Positions 18,378 through 27,513 are shown, counted from the first letter of the stretch. The stretch is DNA of 64,000 bases from Maribacter arenosus (GCF_014610845.1 NZ_JABTCG010000002.1:310001-374000); one strand, 5' to 3'. The notes: generated from the sequence alone by a model not told the origin. Numbers and translations are program-made.

Positions 18378-19302
18378 CGAATTTTGAATGGGTGTTATTC
18401 GATTTGTAATTCACATCGTAGGTATTATCATAATCATCCTCTACCTCTTCTCCCATGAATTTATAGCTTAACATTTTATAATACAACTTGGCGGCTAAAA
18501 AATCAGATGATTTATCTTGGGTATTGGGACAGAGTTCAACAATATCGAAACCTACTACGTTCTTTTCTTCAAAAACCTGCTTTAAAAAATCCAACGTCTC
18601 ATACCAGAACAATCCCCCTGGTTCCGGTGTTCCCGTAGAAGGCAGAATAGATGGGTCAAGGGCATCCAAGTCAAACGTAATAAAGACATTATCGGTCATG
18701 AGCTCAATCACCTTGTCCATCCAATACTCATCATTGACCATATCATGGGCGAAAAAGGTCTTTTCTTCATCCATGATCGTCTTTTCAATGGCATCCATAG
18801 AACGGATGCCTACTTGGATCAAATTGGTTGTTTGACTAGCTTCATGTACGGCACAGGCGTGATTGTACTTTGTGCCTTCATACGACTTCCTTAAATCGGC
18901 ATGCGCATCAATATGCAATACCGTTAAATCATCAAAACATTCGTTAAACGCCCTAATACTACCAATGGAAATCGAATGTTCGCCTCCAAAAAGTGTAACA
19001 AATTTATTACGCTTGATATACTCTTTGGCCATTTTATGGACTGCATTTACCATGGTTTCGGGTGAACTGTTTTCGGTCACCGCATCAGTAAGGTGAATGC
19101 CTTGTTTAAATACCTCTGAATCGGTTTCAATATCATACAATTCCATATTCTCCGACGCATTCAAAAATGCATTTGGACCTTTATCGGCTCCTTTGCCCCA
19201 AGTGCTTGTTCCGTCATAAGGAACCGGTATCAATACCACTTTGGCAGTTTCCAATTGTGCGAATTCGTCGGCAATTCCCGCGTAATTCTTCATTGTACTC
19301 AT
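18361..19302 (-). CDS. speB: Agmatinase
   Basis: 313 residues, ureohydrolase that splits agmatine into putrescine and urea. The dimanganese site is complete: GGEHSISIGSIRAF, HIDAHADLR, and FDLDALDPSILPSTGTPEPGG. An acidic extension at the C terminus (EEVEDDYDNTYDVNY...FDDDED) goes beyond the catalytic fold. It lies between arginine decarboxylase and the deoxyhypusine-synthase-like gene, which fits an arginine to agmatine to putrescine route. Confidence 0.95.
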   Translation of the reverse strand: MSTMKNYAGIADEFAQLETAKVVLIPVPYDGTSTWGKGADKGPNAFLNASENMELYDIETDSEVFKQGIHLTDAVTENSSPETMVNAVHKMAKEYIKRNKFVTLFGGEHSISIGSIRAFNECFDDLTVLHIDAHADLRKSYEGTKYNHACAVHEASQTTNLIQVGIRSMDAIEKTIMDEEKTFFAHDMVNDEYWMDKVIELMTDNVFITFDLDALDPSILPSTGTPEPGGLFWYETLDFLKQVFEEKNVVGFDIVELCPNTQDKSSDFLAAKLYYKMLSYKFMGEEVEDDYDNTYDVNYKSNNTHSKFDDDED

Positions 19303-19330
19303 GATTTAAAATTATTTAGTTGTGTTTATA

Positions 19331-20788
19331 TTACCCTTGTACAGGTATTGTTCGTTCTTTTAACTTCTTTTTGGAAATCGATTTAGGCCCACTCGTATCA
19401 TATCCTAATATATCCAACATTTGCTCGGCCTTTTGTTGTGGTTTGAATAATGTGGTCACAAGATCACCATGTTCATCCCTATCGATCAATATATGCTTTG
19501 GTTGCGGAATCAGACAATGTTGTAGACCACCATAACCACCTATGGTTTCTTGGTAAGCCCCGGTATTAAAAAAGCCGATATATAGCGGTTTATTTCTGCG
19601 GAACTTTGGCAAATAAATGGCGTTCATGTTTTGCTCGCTATTGTAGTAATCATCACTATCACAAGTGAGCCCACCTAAAAGTACCCGTTCATATTCGTCA
19701 TGCCATCGGTTGATCGGCAACATAATAAACCGCTTATTTATTGCCCACGTATCCGGTAGCGTGGTGATAAAAGACGAATCGATCATATTCCACTTTTCAC
19801 GATCGTTTTGTTGTTTTTGATAGAGGATTTCATAAATCGCACCTCCACTCTCCCCAACCGTGAAGCTACCGAACTCGGTGAAAATATGGGGCACGGGAAC
19901 ATCTGCTTCTTGACAGGCAATGTTGATTTGATTAATGATCTCATCTATCATATACTGGTAATCGAATTCGAAGGCCAAGGAGTTTTTAACCGGGAATCCA
20001 CCACCTATGTTAAGACTGTCCAAAGAGGGACAGATTTTTTTCAGACGTACATAAACTTTTAAACATTTAGCTAACTCATTCCAGTAATATGCGTTGTCTC
20101 GGATACCGGTATTGATGAAAAAATGAAGCATCTTGAGTTCAACCTTATCATTCTCCTTGATTTGGTTCTCATAAAACGGCACTATGTTCTTATATCCAAT
20201 CCCCAATCGAGAGGTATAAAACTCGAATTTTGGTTCCTCTTCCGATGCAATACGTATCCCTACTTTAAAGTTATCCTCTATAACTTCTGACAGTAGATCC
20301 AATTCCTCATAATTGTCAATAATAGGAATACAATTGCGATGCCCGGAATTGATGAGCCGAGCAATATTCTCTATATACTGTTCACGCTTAAATCCGTTGC
20401 AAATGATATAGGCATCGTTTTTTAACCTACCCTTTTCCTTTAAATTTTCAATGATGTTGATATCGAAGGCAGATGAGGTTTCAATATGGATATCATTCTT
20501 CAAGGCCTCGTGCATTACATGCTGAAAGTGGGAACTTTTGGTACAATAACAATAATAGTACTTACCCTTGTATCCATTTTTTTCAATGGCCTCTGCAAAC
20601 CAATTCTTTGCTCGATTTATATTTTCTGAAATCTTGGGCAAATAAGTAAATTTCAATGGGCTGCCATACTTTTCAACAAGTTCGATCAGAGGAATACCAT
20701 GAAACCGTAAGTTGTCGGTATCTAGCGTGAATTCCTCCTGTGGAAAATCAAAGGTTTGATCAATAAGATCAATATATTTTGTGTTCAT
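19331..20788 (-). CDS. speA: Arginine decarboxylase, PLP fold III
   Basis: 485 residues of the alanine-racemase-fold decarboxylases. The PLP lysine is in KYYYCYCTKSSHF, the phosphate and dimer elements are in GGGFPVKNSLAF, and FTEFGSFTVGESGG and DSSFITTLPDTW are present. Length is between the biosynthetic SpeA of Proteobacteria (about 650) and diaminopimelate decarboxylases (about 420), the usual size in Bacteroidota. It makes agmatine from arginine and is the first gene of the polyamine operon. Confidence 0.9.
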   Translation of the reverse strand: MNTKYIDLIDQTFDFPQEEFTLDTDNLRFHGIPLIELVEKYGSPLKFTYLPKISENINRAKNWFAEAIEKNGYKGKYYYCYCTKSSHFQHVMHEALKNDIHIETSSAFDINIIENLKEKGRLKNDAYIICNGFKREQYIENIARLINSGHRNCIPIIDNYEELDLLSEVIEDNFKVGIRIASEEEPKFEFYTSRLGIGYKNIVPFYENQIKENDKVELKMLHFFINTGIRDNAYYWNELAKCLKVYVRLKKICPSLDSLNIGGGFPVKNSLAFEFDYQYMIDEIINQINIACQEADVPVPHIFTEFGSFTVGESGGAIYEILYQKQQNDREKWNMIDSSFITTLPDTWAINKRFIMLPINRWHDEYERVLLGGLTCDSDDYYNSEQNMNAIYLPKFRRNKPLYIGFFNTGAYQETIGGYGGLQHCLIPQPKHILIDRDEHGDLVTTLFKPQQKAEQMLDILGYDTSGPKSISKKKLKERTIPVQG

Positions 20789-21261
20789 GGAACAAATTAT
20801 TATTTGGAAATAAAATTCAATTTAAAGATTAAGATAAAAGAATCGACCCTTTTATTAAAAATCGTCACATTTAAATCAAATAATTATCTGTTTCGCGGTA
20901 GTTGGAATAAAAAAGTAATCGTGCTGGCTGCAGACGATTGCGAAAGTGTAATCGGAAGTAAGCTTTAAATTCCGGTTACCCAATCTTTGGGCTGACAATG
21001 GGTTTGACTTCCTAAATCCCATTGACCCGAACATACAAACATCATTCATTATGTTCAGCTAATAGCTTAAATCCAAACTAATAATACCATTAGTTTGAAA
21101 GCACAAATGAAAACAAAAAATATTTAAAAACAAGTGTTTCAAAAAAAAATACGGTAAAATGTAAAAAAAAGTTTTCATTGTCGTTAAATACGTTCATAAT
21201 TGCTTATAACCAATTCATTTATAGTCCATTAATTATTATCTTTAATGAAGATATTCAAAGT
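20789..21261. other. Noncoding region upstream of speA, with two dyads
   Basis: 473 bp between divergent genes with no credible ORF. It holds an inverted repeat CAATGGG (20996-21002) / CCCATTG (21018-21024) and a second, CAAACTAAT (21074-21082) / ATTAGTTTG (21089-21097), with a 6-bp spacer. The second could be an operator for either neighbour. The strand right of it is AT-rich. Confidence 0.45.
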
Positions 21262-21972
21262 ATGAAAGCAAAAAAACACATGACAATTAAAGCCATATTA
21301 CTTTTCAGCTGTGGTATAATGAGCCTACAAGCACAAATCAATCCTGGGGTTTACATTTCAGATACCGAAAATACCATTCACGAACTCAAAATCTCAGAGA
21401 ATTATCTAACACATACGGTATACGAAAAATCCCCGGCAAAATTCATTAAAACCGTTGGGGGATTTCCACAACACGAAGACAATAGGCTCGTTGTGCTTCT
21501 AGAGTTTAACTCTAACTATACCCAAGATTCATTGCGACAACTGAGCGTTCCTTTTAAAATGGAAGGTTCAAATCTTATTCTTGAGCTAGAATCTAGCGTG
21601 CAGTTCAACCCGATTCCTAAACTCAATCAAGAATTGGATGGTCAATGGTTATTTGGCACCCGTGGTCCGGATGAAGGGCAAGAACGAAGGGGGGACAGCC
21701 AACCTAGGAAAACATTGAAATACTTGCAAGATGGCCGATTCCAATGGATTGCCTATAATACCGAAACTATGCAATTCCATGGCACAGGTGGTGGTTCTTT
21801 TACGTCGACGGATGGGGTATACCAAGAAAATATCGGATTTTTCTCCAGGGATAATTCCCGGGTCGGTGCGCAGCTTACTTTCGAATATAAGATTATGGGC
21901 AATGACTGGCATCATCAAGGCAAGAATAGCAAAGGAGAACCTATGTACGAGATTTGGATGAAACGTGAATAG
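21262..21972 (+). CDS. Secreted protein of unknown function
   Basis: 236 residues from the ATG at 21262, beginning MKAKKHMTIKAILLFSCGIMSLQAQ, a signal peptide cleaved around Ala-Gln-Ala. An in-frame start 84 bp upstream would put a hydrophobic tail before the signal and is rejected. The mature protein is beta-rich (NPGVYISDTENTIHELKISENYL; then DGQWLFGTRGPDEGQERRGDSQPRKTLKYL), similar to proteins annotated only as membrane or secreted protein in Bacteroidota. It is a single gene. Confidence 0.75.
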   Translation: MKAKKHMTIKAILLFSCGIMSLQAQINPGVYISDTENTIHELKISENYLTHTVYEKSPAKFIKTVGGFPQHEDNRLVVLLEFNSNYTQDSLRQLSVPFKMEGSNLILELESSVQFNPIPKLNQELDGQWLFGTRGPDEGQERRGDSQPRKTLKYLQDGRFQWIAYNTETMQFHGTGGGSFTSTDGVYQENIGFFSRDNSRVGAQLTFEYKIMGNDWHHQGKNSKGEPMYEIWMKRE

Positions 21973-21985
21973 GAAACTATTTTTG

Positions 21986-22057
21986 TAGCCTCACCAGGAA
22001 TCGAACCTGGATCTAAAGTTTAGGAAACTTCTATTCTATCCGTTGAACTATGAGGCC
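21986..22057 (-). tRNA. tRNA-Arg (anticodon CCT)
   Basis: Reverse strand folds into a full cloverleaf of 72 nt: acceptor GGCCTCA/TGAGGCT with discriminator A, D arm GTTC-AACGGATA-GAAT, anticodon arm GAAGT-TTCCTAA-ACTTT, 4-nt variable loop, T arm CCAGG-TTCGATT-CCTGG. Anticodon CCT reads AGG. The 3' CCA is not encoded. Confidence 0.95.
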
Positions 22058-22214
22058 AAAATATCAAGATGCATCTTATTAGACAAGAATTCGTATTCTG
22101 GACTTTAGCTTTATAGCCTTTCTCCAATACATCAAAGAGGCAAAAATAGAACATTTTTTGTGAGTCCTAAAAGCCATATCGAACAATTTTAGAATACCTT
22201 GTTAAATAGTTCTA

Positions 22215-22222
22215 TATATTTG
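22215..22222 (+). promoter_or_regulatory. Candidate -7 element of the DUF4434 operon
   Basis: TATATTTG, an exact Bacteroidota -7 match, 38 bp upstream of the ATG at 22261. No TTG at an ideal -33 distance was seen. Confidence 0.5.
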
Positions 22223-22260
22223 GGGAATTGGGTTTTTAGTATTTGAACAATTGGATAAGT

Positions 22261-23190
22261 ATGCGCATTACTGGGACATTTTTAGATGAGATAAGCCACG
22301 ATATCCCTCATCAAAACTGGGGTGCTAAGGAGTGGGATGCCGATTTTGCCAATATGAAAAAAATAGGCATCGACACTGTGATCATGATTCGTTGCGGCTA
22401 CAAACAGTTTTTGACCTATCCCTCCGATTATTTGATTGATCAACATGGATGTTATACACCTCCCCTGGATTTGGTACAACTCTTTTTGGATCTATCCGAG
22501 AAGTATGCCATGACCTTCTTTTTCGGGATCTATGATAGTGGGAAATACTGGGAAACCGGGAATATGGGCCATGAAATCGATTCTAATTTATTCGTTATTG
22601 ATGAAGCATTCCAAAAATATGGTCAACATCCCAATTTTGGAGGCTGGTATTTAAGTCTGGAGTTGAGTAGAAAAACCAAAGGGGCGATAACATCCATCGC
22701 AAAATTGGGTGATCATTGCAAGGCTATTAGTGGCGGATTGCCTGTTTTGATATCACCTTGGATTGACGGGAAAAAAGCCGTAACGGCAAATACACCGGAG
22801 CTGACGAAAAAAACCTATATCCTTATTCGCGAACATGAGAAGGAATGGGATGAAATCTTCGATGGAATAAAGAACAGTATTGACATAGTTGCTTTTCAAG
22901 ATGGGCATGTCGATTATAATGAATTGGAAGCCTATTTGACGATTAATAAAAACCTGGCCGATAAATATGCCTTGGAATCATGGACCAACTCTGAATCTTT
23001 TGATAGGGATATGCCCATTAAATTCATGCCGATAAAGTTCGAGAAAATGTTGTTTAAATTAGAGGCAGCCAGAAAAGCAGGCTGTACAAAAGCGATTACT
23101 TTCGAATTCTCCCATTTCATGAGTCCACAATCGGCATATATCCAAGCGCACCATTTGTACAATAGGTATCTGGAACACTTTAATGAATGA
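22261..23190 (+). CDS. DUF4434 protein, TIM-barrel glycosidase-like
   Basis: 309 residues from ATG 22261, beginning MRITGTFLDEISHDIPHQNWG. An in-frame TTG 18 bp upstream is less likely. The strands GIDTVIMIRCGY, MTFFFGIYDSGKYW and NFGGWYLSLELS, and FEFSHFMSP near the end match the beta/alpha-barrel pattern of DUF4434 proteins, which resemble glycosidases but lack an assigned activity. There is no signal peptide, so it is cytoplasmic. It overlaps the next gene by 4 bp (ATGA), indicating coupled expression with the epimerase. Confidence 0.83.
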   Translation: MRITGTFLDEISHDIPHQNWGAKEWDADFANMKKIGIDTVIMIRCGYKQFLTYPSDYLIDQHGCYTPPLDLVQLFLDLSEKYAMTFFFGIYDSGKYWETGNMGHEIDSNLFVIDEAFQKYGQHPNFGGWYLSLELSRKTKGAITSIAKLGDHCKAISGGLPVLISPWIDGKKAVTANTPELTKKTYILIREHEKEWDEIFDGIKNSIDIVAFQDGHVDYNELEAYLTINKNLADKYALESWTNSESFDRDMPIKFMPIKFEKMLFKLEAARKAGCTKAITFEFSHFMSPQSAYIQAHHLYNRYLEHFNE

Positions 23191-24341
23191 AGCAATACGC
23201 TACACTATATAAAAATGAACTGCTGAATGAAGTCATCCCATTTTGGGAAAAATACTCCATAGACGCTGCATTTGGTGGCTACTTTACGTGTATTTCAGAA
23301 ACTAATGAAATTTACGATACTGATAAATTCATTTGGTTACAAGCCAGACAGGTTTGGATGTTCGCAACACTCTATACAATAATTCAACCTAAGGAAGAAT
23401 GGAAACAAATCGCCCTTTTGGGAGCGGATTTTTTGGAAAAATATGGCCGGGATCCCTCCGGCGCTTGGTATTTTTCACTAAATCGGGAAGGTAAACCGTT
23501 GGTACAACCTTATAATATATTTTCTGACTGCTTTGCGGCCATGGCCTTTGGCGCTTTATATAAAATAGATCCGAAAGACCGTTACGCGGAAATCGCAATG
23601 AACACCTTCAAGAATATTATTAAGCGACAGGAAAACACTAAAGGAAAATTCAACAAAGTATATCCAGGTACGCGCGAGTTGCAAAACTTTGCCCTTCCCA
23701 TGATTTTATGTAACCTATCCTTGGAATTGAAACATTTGTTGGAATTGGAAGAAGTTGAGCACATAACCGATACTATTATACACAAAATCTTAAACCAGTT
23801 CTATCATAAAGAAAGTGGCTTGGTTCTAGAAAATATTGGAATCAATGGGGAGTTTGTCGACAGTTTTGAAGGTAGATTGTTGAATCCTGGCCATGCCATT
23901 GAAGCTATGTGGTTCATTATGAACTTGGGTATCGCTGAAAACAATAACGCCCTGGTCCAAAAAGCAGAACAGATTATGTACCAACAACTAGAATATGGTT
24001 GGGACGAAAAATACGGCGGCATTTTTTATTTTATGGATATTAATGGGCATCCACCCCAGCAACTTGAACACGACCAAAAACTCTGGTGGGTGCATTTGGA
24101 AACCTTGGTAGCATTGGCCAAAACCTATGCTTATAACCAAAACCCCAAGGCCAAACAATGGTTCGAGAAAGTACATGATTATACTTGGACCCATTTTAGG
24201 GATAAAAAAAATGGAGGTGAATGGTATGGGTATTTAAACCGACAGGGAGACGTATCACTGCCTCTTAAAGGGGGTAAATGGAAAGGTTGCTTTCATGTGC
24301 CCAGAGCTTTAATGGAAGTCTGGAAAACCCTTGATACATAA
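23187..24341 (+). CDS. AGE-family sugar 2-epimerase/isomerase
   Basis: 384 residues of the N-acylglucosamine 2-epimerase family ((alpha/alpha)6 barrel). Signatures are FIWLQARQVWMFATLY near residue 50, NPGHAIEAMW, and the catalytic-type histidine near DQKLWWVHLETL, with FHVPRALMEVWKTL at the end. It interconverts C2 epimers of free sugars or N-acetylated sugars, or ketose and aldose forms; substrate unknown. It is the middle gene of a three-gene operon, overlapping DUF4434 and 6 bp from the FAD oxidoreductase. Confidence 0.88.
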   Translation: MKQYATLYKNELLNEVIPFWEKYSIDAAFGGYFTCISETNEIYDTDKFIWLQARQVWMFATLYTIIQPKEEWKQIALLGADFLEKYGRDPSGAWYFSLNREGKPLVQPYNIFSDCFAAMAFGALYKIDPKDRYAEIAMNTFKNIIKRQENTKGKFNKVYPGTRELQNFALPMILCNLSLELKHLLELEEVEHITDTIIHKILNQFYHKESGLVLENIGINGEFVDSFEGRLLNPGHAIEAMWFIMNLGIAENNNALVQKAEQIMYQQLEYGWDEKYGGIFYFMDINGHPPQQLEHDQKLWWVHLETLVALAKTYAYNQNPKAKQWFEKVHDYTWTHFRDKKNGGEWYGYLNRQGDVSLPLKGGKWKGCFHVPRALMEVWKTLDT

Positions 24342-24347
24342 TCGAAA

Positions 24348-26198
24348 ATGGAATTTTATAATAAAATATTGATTGTTATTTTTGGGTTGATGATTTCCCA
24401 AGGGGTATTACATGCCCAAAAAAAAGTAGATGTGTTGATTATCGGTGGAGGAGCTGGCGGCACCTCAGTGGCCATACAAGCATCGAGAATGGGGGTTCAG
24501 GTGCAAATAATCGAAGCTACCCCTTGGCTAGGGGGTATGCTCACTTCGGCTGGTGTTTCGGCCATTGATGGTAATCATGAATTGCCCTCTGGGATATGGG
24601 GGGAGTTTCGTGAAAGGCTCCGCTCCCATTATGGCGGGGCAGAGGCATTGGCCACGGGTTGGGTTAGCCATACCCTTTTCGAACCCAGTGTGGGAAATCA
24701 TATTTTAAAAGAAATGGCCCATATTCCCCATTTGGATATTGCTTTCGACGCTGAATATGAAACCATACTTAAAGATGGTGAAAATTGGTTGGTCACCTAT
24801 CGTCAAAGTGGCAAAAGTCACCAGATCAATGCAAAAATCCTTATTGATGCAACCGAAACAGGGGAGCTATTGCCTCTTGTCGGGGCCGATTTTAGATTGG
24901 GAATGGATGCCAAAGGGGATACGGGTGAGGCCCAAGCCCCCGAGAAGGCCAACACTATTGTTCAAGACCTTACCTATGTTGCCATTCTAGAGGATATAGG
25001 CACAAAAAAAGGAAGATTGGGATTGGTAAAAAAACCTAAAAACTATAATCCCAAAAATTATGAATGCGCTTGCAAACGGGAAGATGGGGAAATGTTAAGT
25101 GCCGTTTCAAACTGTGATCAAATGCTCAACTATGGCAAGTTGCCCAATAACAAATACATGATCAATTGGCCCAACTGCGGCAATGATTATTATTTGAATT
25201 GGCCAGGTATGACCAAAGAAGAAAAAGTGGAAAAACTCAAAACCGCCAAACAGTTTACACAAGGCTTCATATATTATATTCAAAACGAGCTTGGGTACAA
25301 AAACCTACGAATGGCCAAGGAATTCCCGACCACGGATTACTTTCCCATGATTCCTTATGAGCGTGAAGGCCGAAGGGTTAAAGGAAAGGTATTTCTAACT
25401 GCACTACATTTGGAAAATCCCTATGATTTCAACCTCTATAGAACGGGAATCGCAGTGGGCGATTACCCCATAGACCACCATCATGATAAAAACCCTGATG
25501 CCCCGGAAATCGATTTCATCGATATAAAGGTTCCAAGTTATACCATTCCCATCGGGGCCCTGATTCCCGAGGATATAGAAAATTTTATCGTCGCAGAAAA
25601 AAATATAAGCGTCTCCAATATTGTAAACGGAACCACAAGATTACAACCTGTGGTATTGGGCATAGGACAGGCTGCAGGGGCATTGGCCGCTAGCTCTATC
25701 AAAATGAACCTATCGCCTTCCCAAGTTTCTATTAGGCAAGTGCAAAATACCTTATTGGAAGCGAATGTTTATCTCATGCCTTTTATCGACGTGAAAAAAG
25801 AAGATAAAGGTTTTACTGCTATGCAGCGTATTGGGGTAACCGGCATATTAAAAGGGTACGGTGTGCCATATAAATGGGCGAACCAAACTTGGTTTTATCC
25901 AAATAAATTGGTCTCGGAATATGAATATGTGCAAGGGCTTTTGCCCTACTTTGAAAGCTTGGACAACTTACCCGCTTCCGGTAAGGGGTTGACGTTAAAT
26001 TCATTTATCGAAATCGTGATGCGGATAAAACCCGAATACTCTTTAAAGGAATTGGCCCAGCAATGGGAATCTTGGAATATTGATCAACCGTTGAATGAAG
26101 ATACCGTTTTAAACCGAAGAACGGTAAGTATCTTAACCGACCGCATTTTAGACCCCTTTGCCATTGAAGTCGATTTCAAAGGCGAGGTTATTGAATAA
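24348..26198 (+). CDS. Secreted FAD-dependent oxidoreductase
   Basis: 616 residues. A signal peptide (MEFYNKILIVIFGLMISQGVLHAQ) precedes the dinucleotide motif KVDVLIIGGGAGGTSVAIQASRMG and TPWLGGMLTSAGVSAIDG, typical of FAD-dependent proteins of the PF12831 group. A C-terminal S-layer-homology-like or EF-hand-like segment follows (about residues 490-600). The CEC...C cluster around YECACKREDGEM, with SNCDQML, is notable. It is likely a periplasmic sugar or glycan oxidase acting with the epimerase encoded upstream. Confidence 0.85.
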   Translation: MEFYNKILIVIFGLMISQGVLHAQKKVDVLIIGGGAGGTSVAIQASRMGVQVQIIEATPWLGGMLTSAGVSAIDGNHELPSGIWGEFRERLRSHYGGAEALATGWVSHTLFEPSVGNHILKEMAHIPHLDIAFDAEYETILKDGENWLVTYRQSGKSHQINAKILIDATETGELLPLVGADFRLGMDAKGDTGEAQAPEKANTIVQDLTYVAILEDIGTKKGRLGLVKKPKNYNPKNYECACKREDGEMLSAVSNCDQMLNYGKLPNNKYMINWPNCGNDYYLNWPGMTKEEKVEKLKTAKQFTQGFIYYIQNELGYKNLRMAKEFPTTDYFPMIPYEREGRRVKGKVFLTALHLENPYDFNLYRTGIAVGDYPIDHHHDKNPDAPEIDFIDIKVPSYTIPIGALIPEDIENFIVAEKNISVSNIVNGTTRLQPVVLGIGQAAGALAASSIKMNLSPSQVSIRQVQNTLLEANVYLMPFIDVKKEDKGFTAMQRIGVTGILKGYGVPYKWANQTWFYPNKLVSEYEYVQGLLPYFESLDNLPASGKGLTLNSFIEIVMRIKPEYSLKELAQQWESWNIDQPLNEDTVLNRRTVSILTDRILDPFAIEVDFKGEVIE

Positions 26199-26299
26199 TC
26201 ATTGATCAATTTATGAACGGAATGGCGATAATAATGCCCATAACCGTTTAGTTTCAAGATTTATATTTCAGGTTGTTGTACAATCTTTATCAGCTATGT

Positions 26300-26878
26300 T
26301 TATTCCTCAAAAATCTCAATCACCATTTCTATTTCCACTGCAATATTATTAGGTAATGATCCCATTCCAACAGCAGCCCGGGCATGTTTTCCCCGTTCCC
26401 CAAAAACCTCCACCATCAAATCGGAATACCCATTTATGACTTTGGGATGGTCCGTAAACTCCGGGATGGCATTCACCATACCTTTAACCTTTACAATTCG
26501 TTTTACCCTATTAAGGTTTCCCAATTCAGCCTTAAGCACGGAAAGTTGCCGCACCCCAACCAATCTGGATGCCGCATACCCTGAATCAACATCCAAATCT
26601 TTTCCCAGTTTACCTGTTATGCTTTCCCCATCTTCATTACTAGGCCCTTTCCCGGCCAAAAAAATAAGGTTTCCGGTACGAACCGCATGAACATAGTTCG
26701 CCTTAGGTATCGAGAGCCCATGCAGTTTAATACCCAATTCATTTAATCTTTGCTCAGGATCATAACCTTCGGGAATATGCGGTTGAATGGGCGAATTTGT
26801 CGAAGTACCTTTTTTGGCCTCATTTGAGTTGCATGAAAACATGAATACCACCAGTAGGGTGAAAAGTAAGTATCTCAT
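26300..26878 (-). CDS. RidA-family (YjgF/UK114) lipoprotein
   Basis: 192 residues from the ATG at 26878, giving MRYLLFTLLVVFMFSC-N, a lipoprotein signal; an upstream in-frame start is discarded. The mature part is a RidA fold (NYVHAVRTGNLIFLAGKGPS; KGMVNAIPEF; GERGKHARAAVGMGSLPNNIAVEIE), with the conserved arginine of the enamine/imine deaminase site in ARAAVG. RidA proteins are normally cytoplasmic, so an exported, lipid-anchored version is a variant with an unknown role. Confidence 0.85.
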   Translation of the reverse strand: MRYLLFTLLVVFMFSCNSNEAKKGTSTNSPIQPHIPEGYDPEQRLNELGIKLHGLSIPKANYVHAVRTGNLIFLAGKGPSNEDGESITGKLGKDLDVDSGYAASRLVGVRQLSVLKAELGNLNRVKRIVKVKGMVNAIPEFTDHPKVINGYSDLMVEVFGERGKHARAAVGMGSLPNNIAVEIEMVIEIFEE

Positions 26879-26909
26879 AGACCTAAATATACAAAAATTG
26901 AATTCCAAG

Positions 26910-26952
26910 CATAAAAAAAGGGACAATCCAAATTACTTCAGATTATCCCTTT
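26910..26952 (-). terminator. Rho-independent terminator of the small-ORF operon
   Basis: On the reverse strand AAAGGGATAATC (26952-26941) pairs with GATTGTCCCTTT (26928-26917), one mismatch, followed by seven T. It terminates transcription coming from the 27095-27417 small genes and lies just upstream of the RidA start. Confidence 0.85.
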
Positions 26953-27094
26953 CGGGGGAACGTAACAAACACAACCCTTTTTTACTTAACTGGTGATTTT
27001 GATTTACAAAGTGTTTTTATACATAGAAACTGGTCTTAATCCGTGCGCCTAAAACTATCTATACCTTCCAATCGATAGTAGCACATTGTTCTTC

Positions 27095-27178
27095 TCAGAG
27101 AATCGTATCGATTAGCTGTAAAATGATCATGATTCCAAACAAGATCAACAGGCCATAACCATTAACTTTTTTCTTCAT
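27095..27178 (-). CDS. 27-residue single-pass membrane peptide
   Basis: Reverse-strand ORF of 27 codons: MKKKVNGYG followed by a hydrophobic helix LLILFGIMIILQLIDTIL and stop. It starts 8 bp after the stop of the 76-aa gene, with an AAGAAGG purine stretch just before the ATG, and is followed by a strong intrinsic terminator 140 bp on. Positive N terminus plus one helix is the usual form of small regulatory membrane peptides. No homologue recognised. Confidence 0.55.
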   Translation of the reverse strand: MKKKVNGYGLLILFGIMIILQLIDTIL

Positions 27179-27186
27179 GGGCCTTC

Positions 27187-27417
27187 TTATTCTTCTAGAT
27201 AACCATGACCCAATCTTCCCAGGTTTTCTTCCCTCTTATTTTTTTCCAATAGATCAAAGTTCGATACATCTCCAATGAAGATCGAACCGATGAACATTTC
27301 TTCTTCTAGCATGCTTGTCTTTATTTTTTTCTCTTTTTCATTGTGCCGGGATAAGCTGCCTTCGGGATATTCCTCCTTGAAATGTCCCAATTTGATCAAT
27401 TTCCCAAGAATTGGCAT
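27187..27417 (-). CDS. Small charged protein of unknown function
   Basis: 76 residues rich in Lys and Glu, with one mildly hydrophobic patch (EMFIGSIFIGDV). The evidence for a real gene is moderate: coding-like composition, ATG start, a small membrane ORF 8 bp downstream with its own purine stretch, and a terminator. No domain is recognised. Confidence 0.5.
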   Translation of the reverse strand: MPILGKLIKLGHFKEEYPEGSLSRHNEKEKKIKTSMLEEEMFIGSIFIGDVSNFDLLEKNKREENLGRLGHGYLEE

Positions 27418-27483
27418 GTTCGATAGTGTTTAAAAAATGTACGCGGGTATCCCATTTTAATGTTTATTAATTAGGGGGCTTTT

Positions 27484-27513
27484 TAAAAAAAAGACCCTTT
27501 TTACAGGGTCTTT
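27484..27513 (-). terminator. Rho-independent terminator
   Basis: On the reverse strand AAAGACCC (27513-27506) pairs with GGGTCTTT (27497-27490), 8-nt loop, followed by a T run (27492-27485). It ends a reverse transcript that begins somewhere between 27513 and about 27900. Confidence 0.88.

Noticed and set aside
20756-20968. 70-codon forward ORF upstream of speA
   Set aside because: AT-rich, begins inside speA's start region, low-complexity Lys/Leu-rich product; treated as noncoding.
27044-27085. Possible 16-codon ORF (MCYYRLEG...) after the 27-aa membrane peptide on the reverse strand
   Set aside because: Too short to support from one sequence; mentioned only because it lies in the same small transcript.
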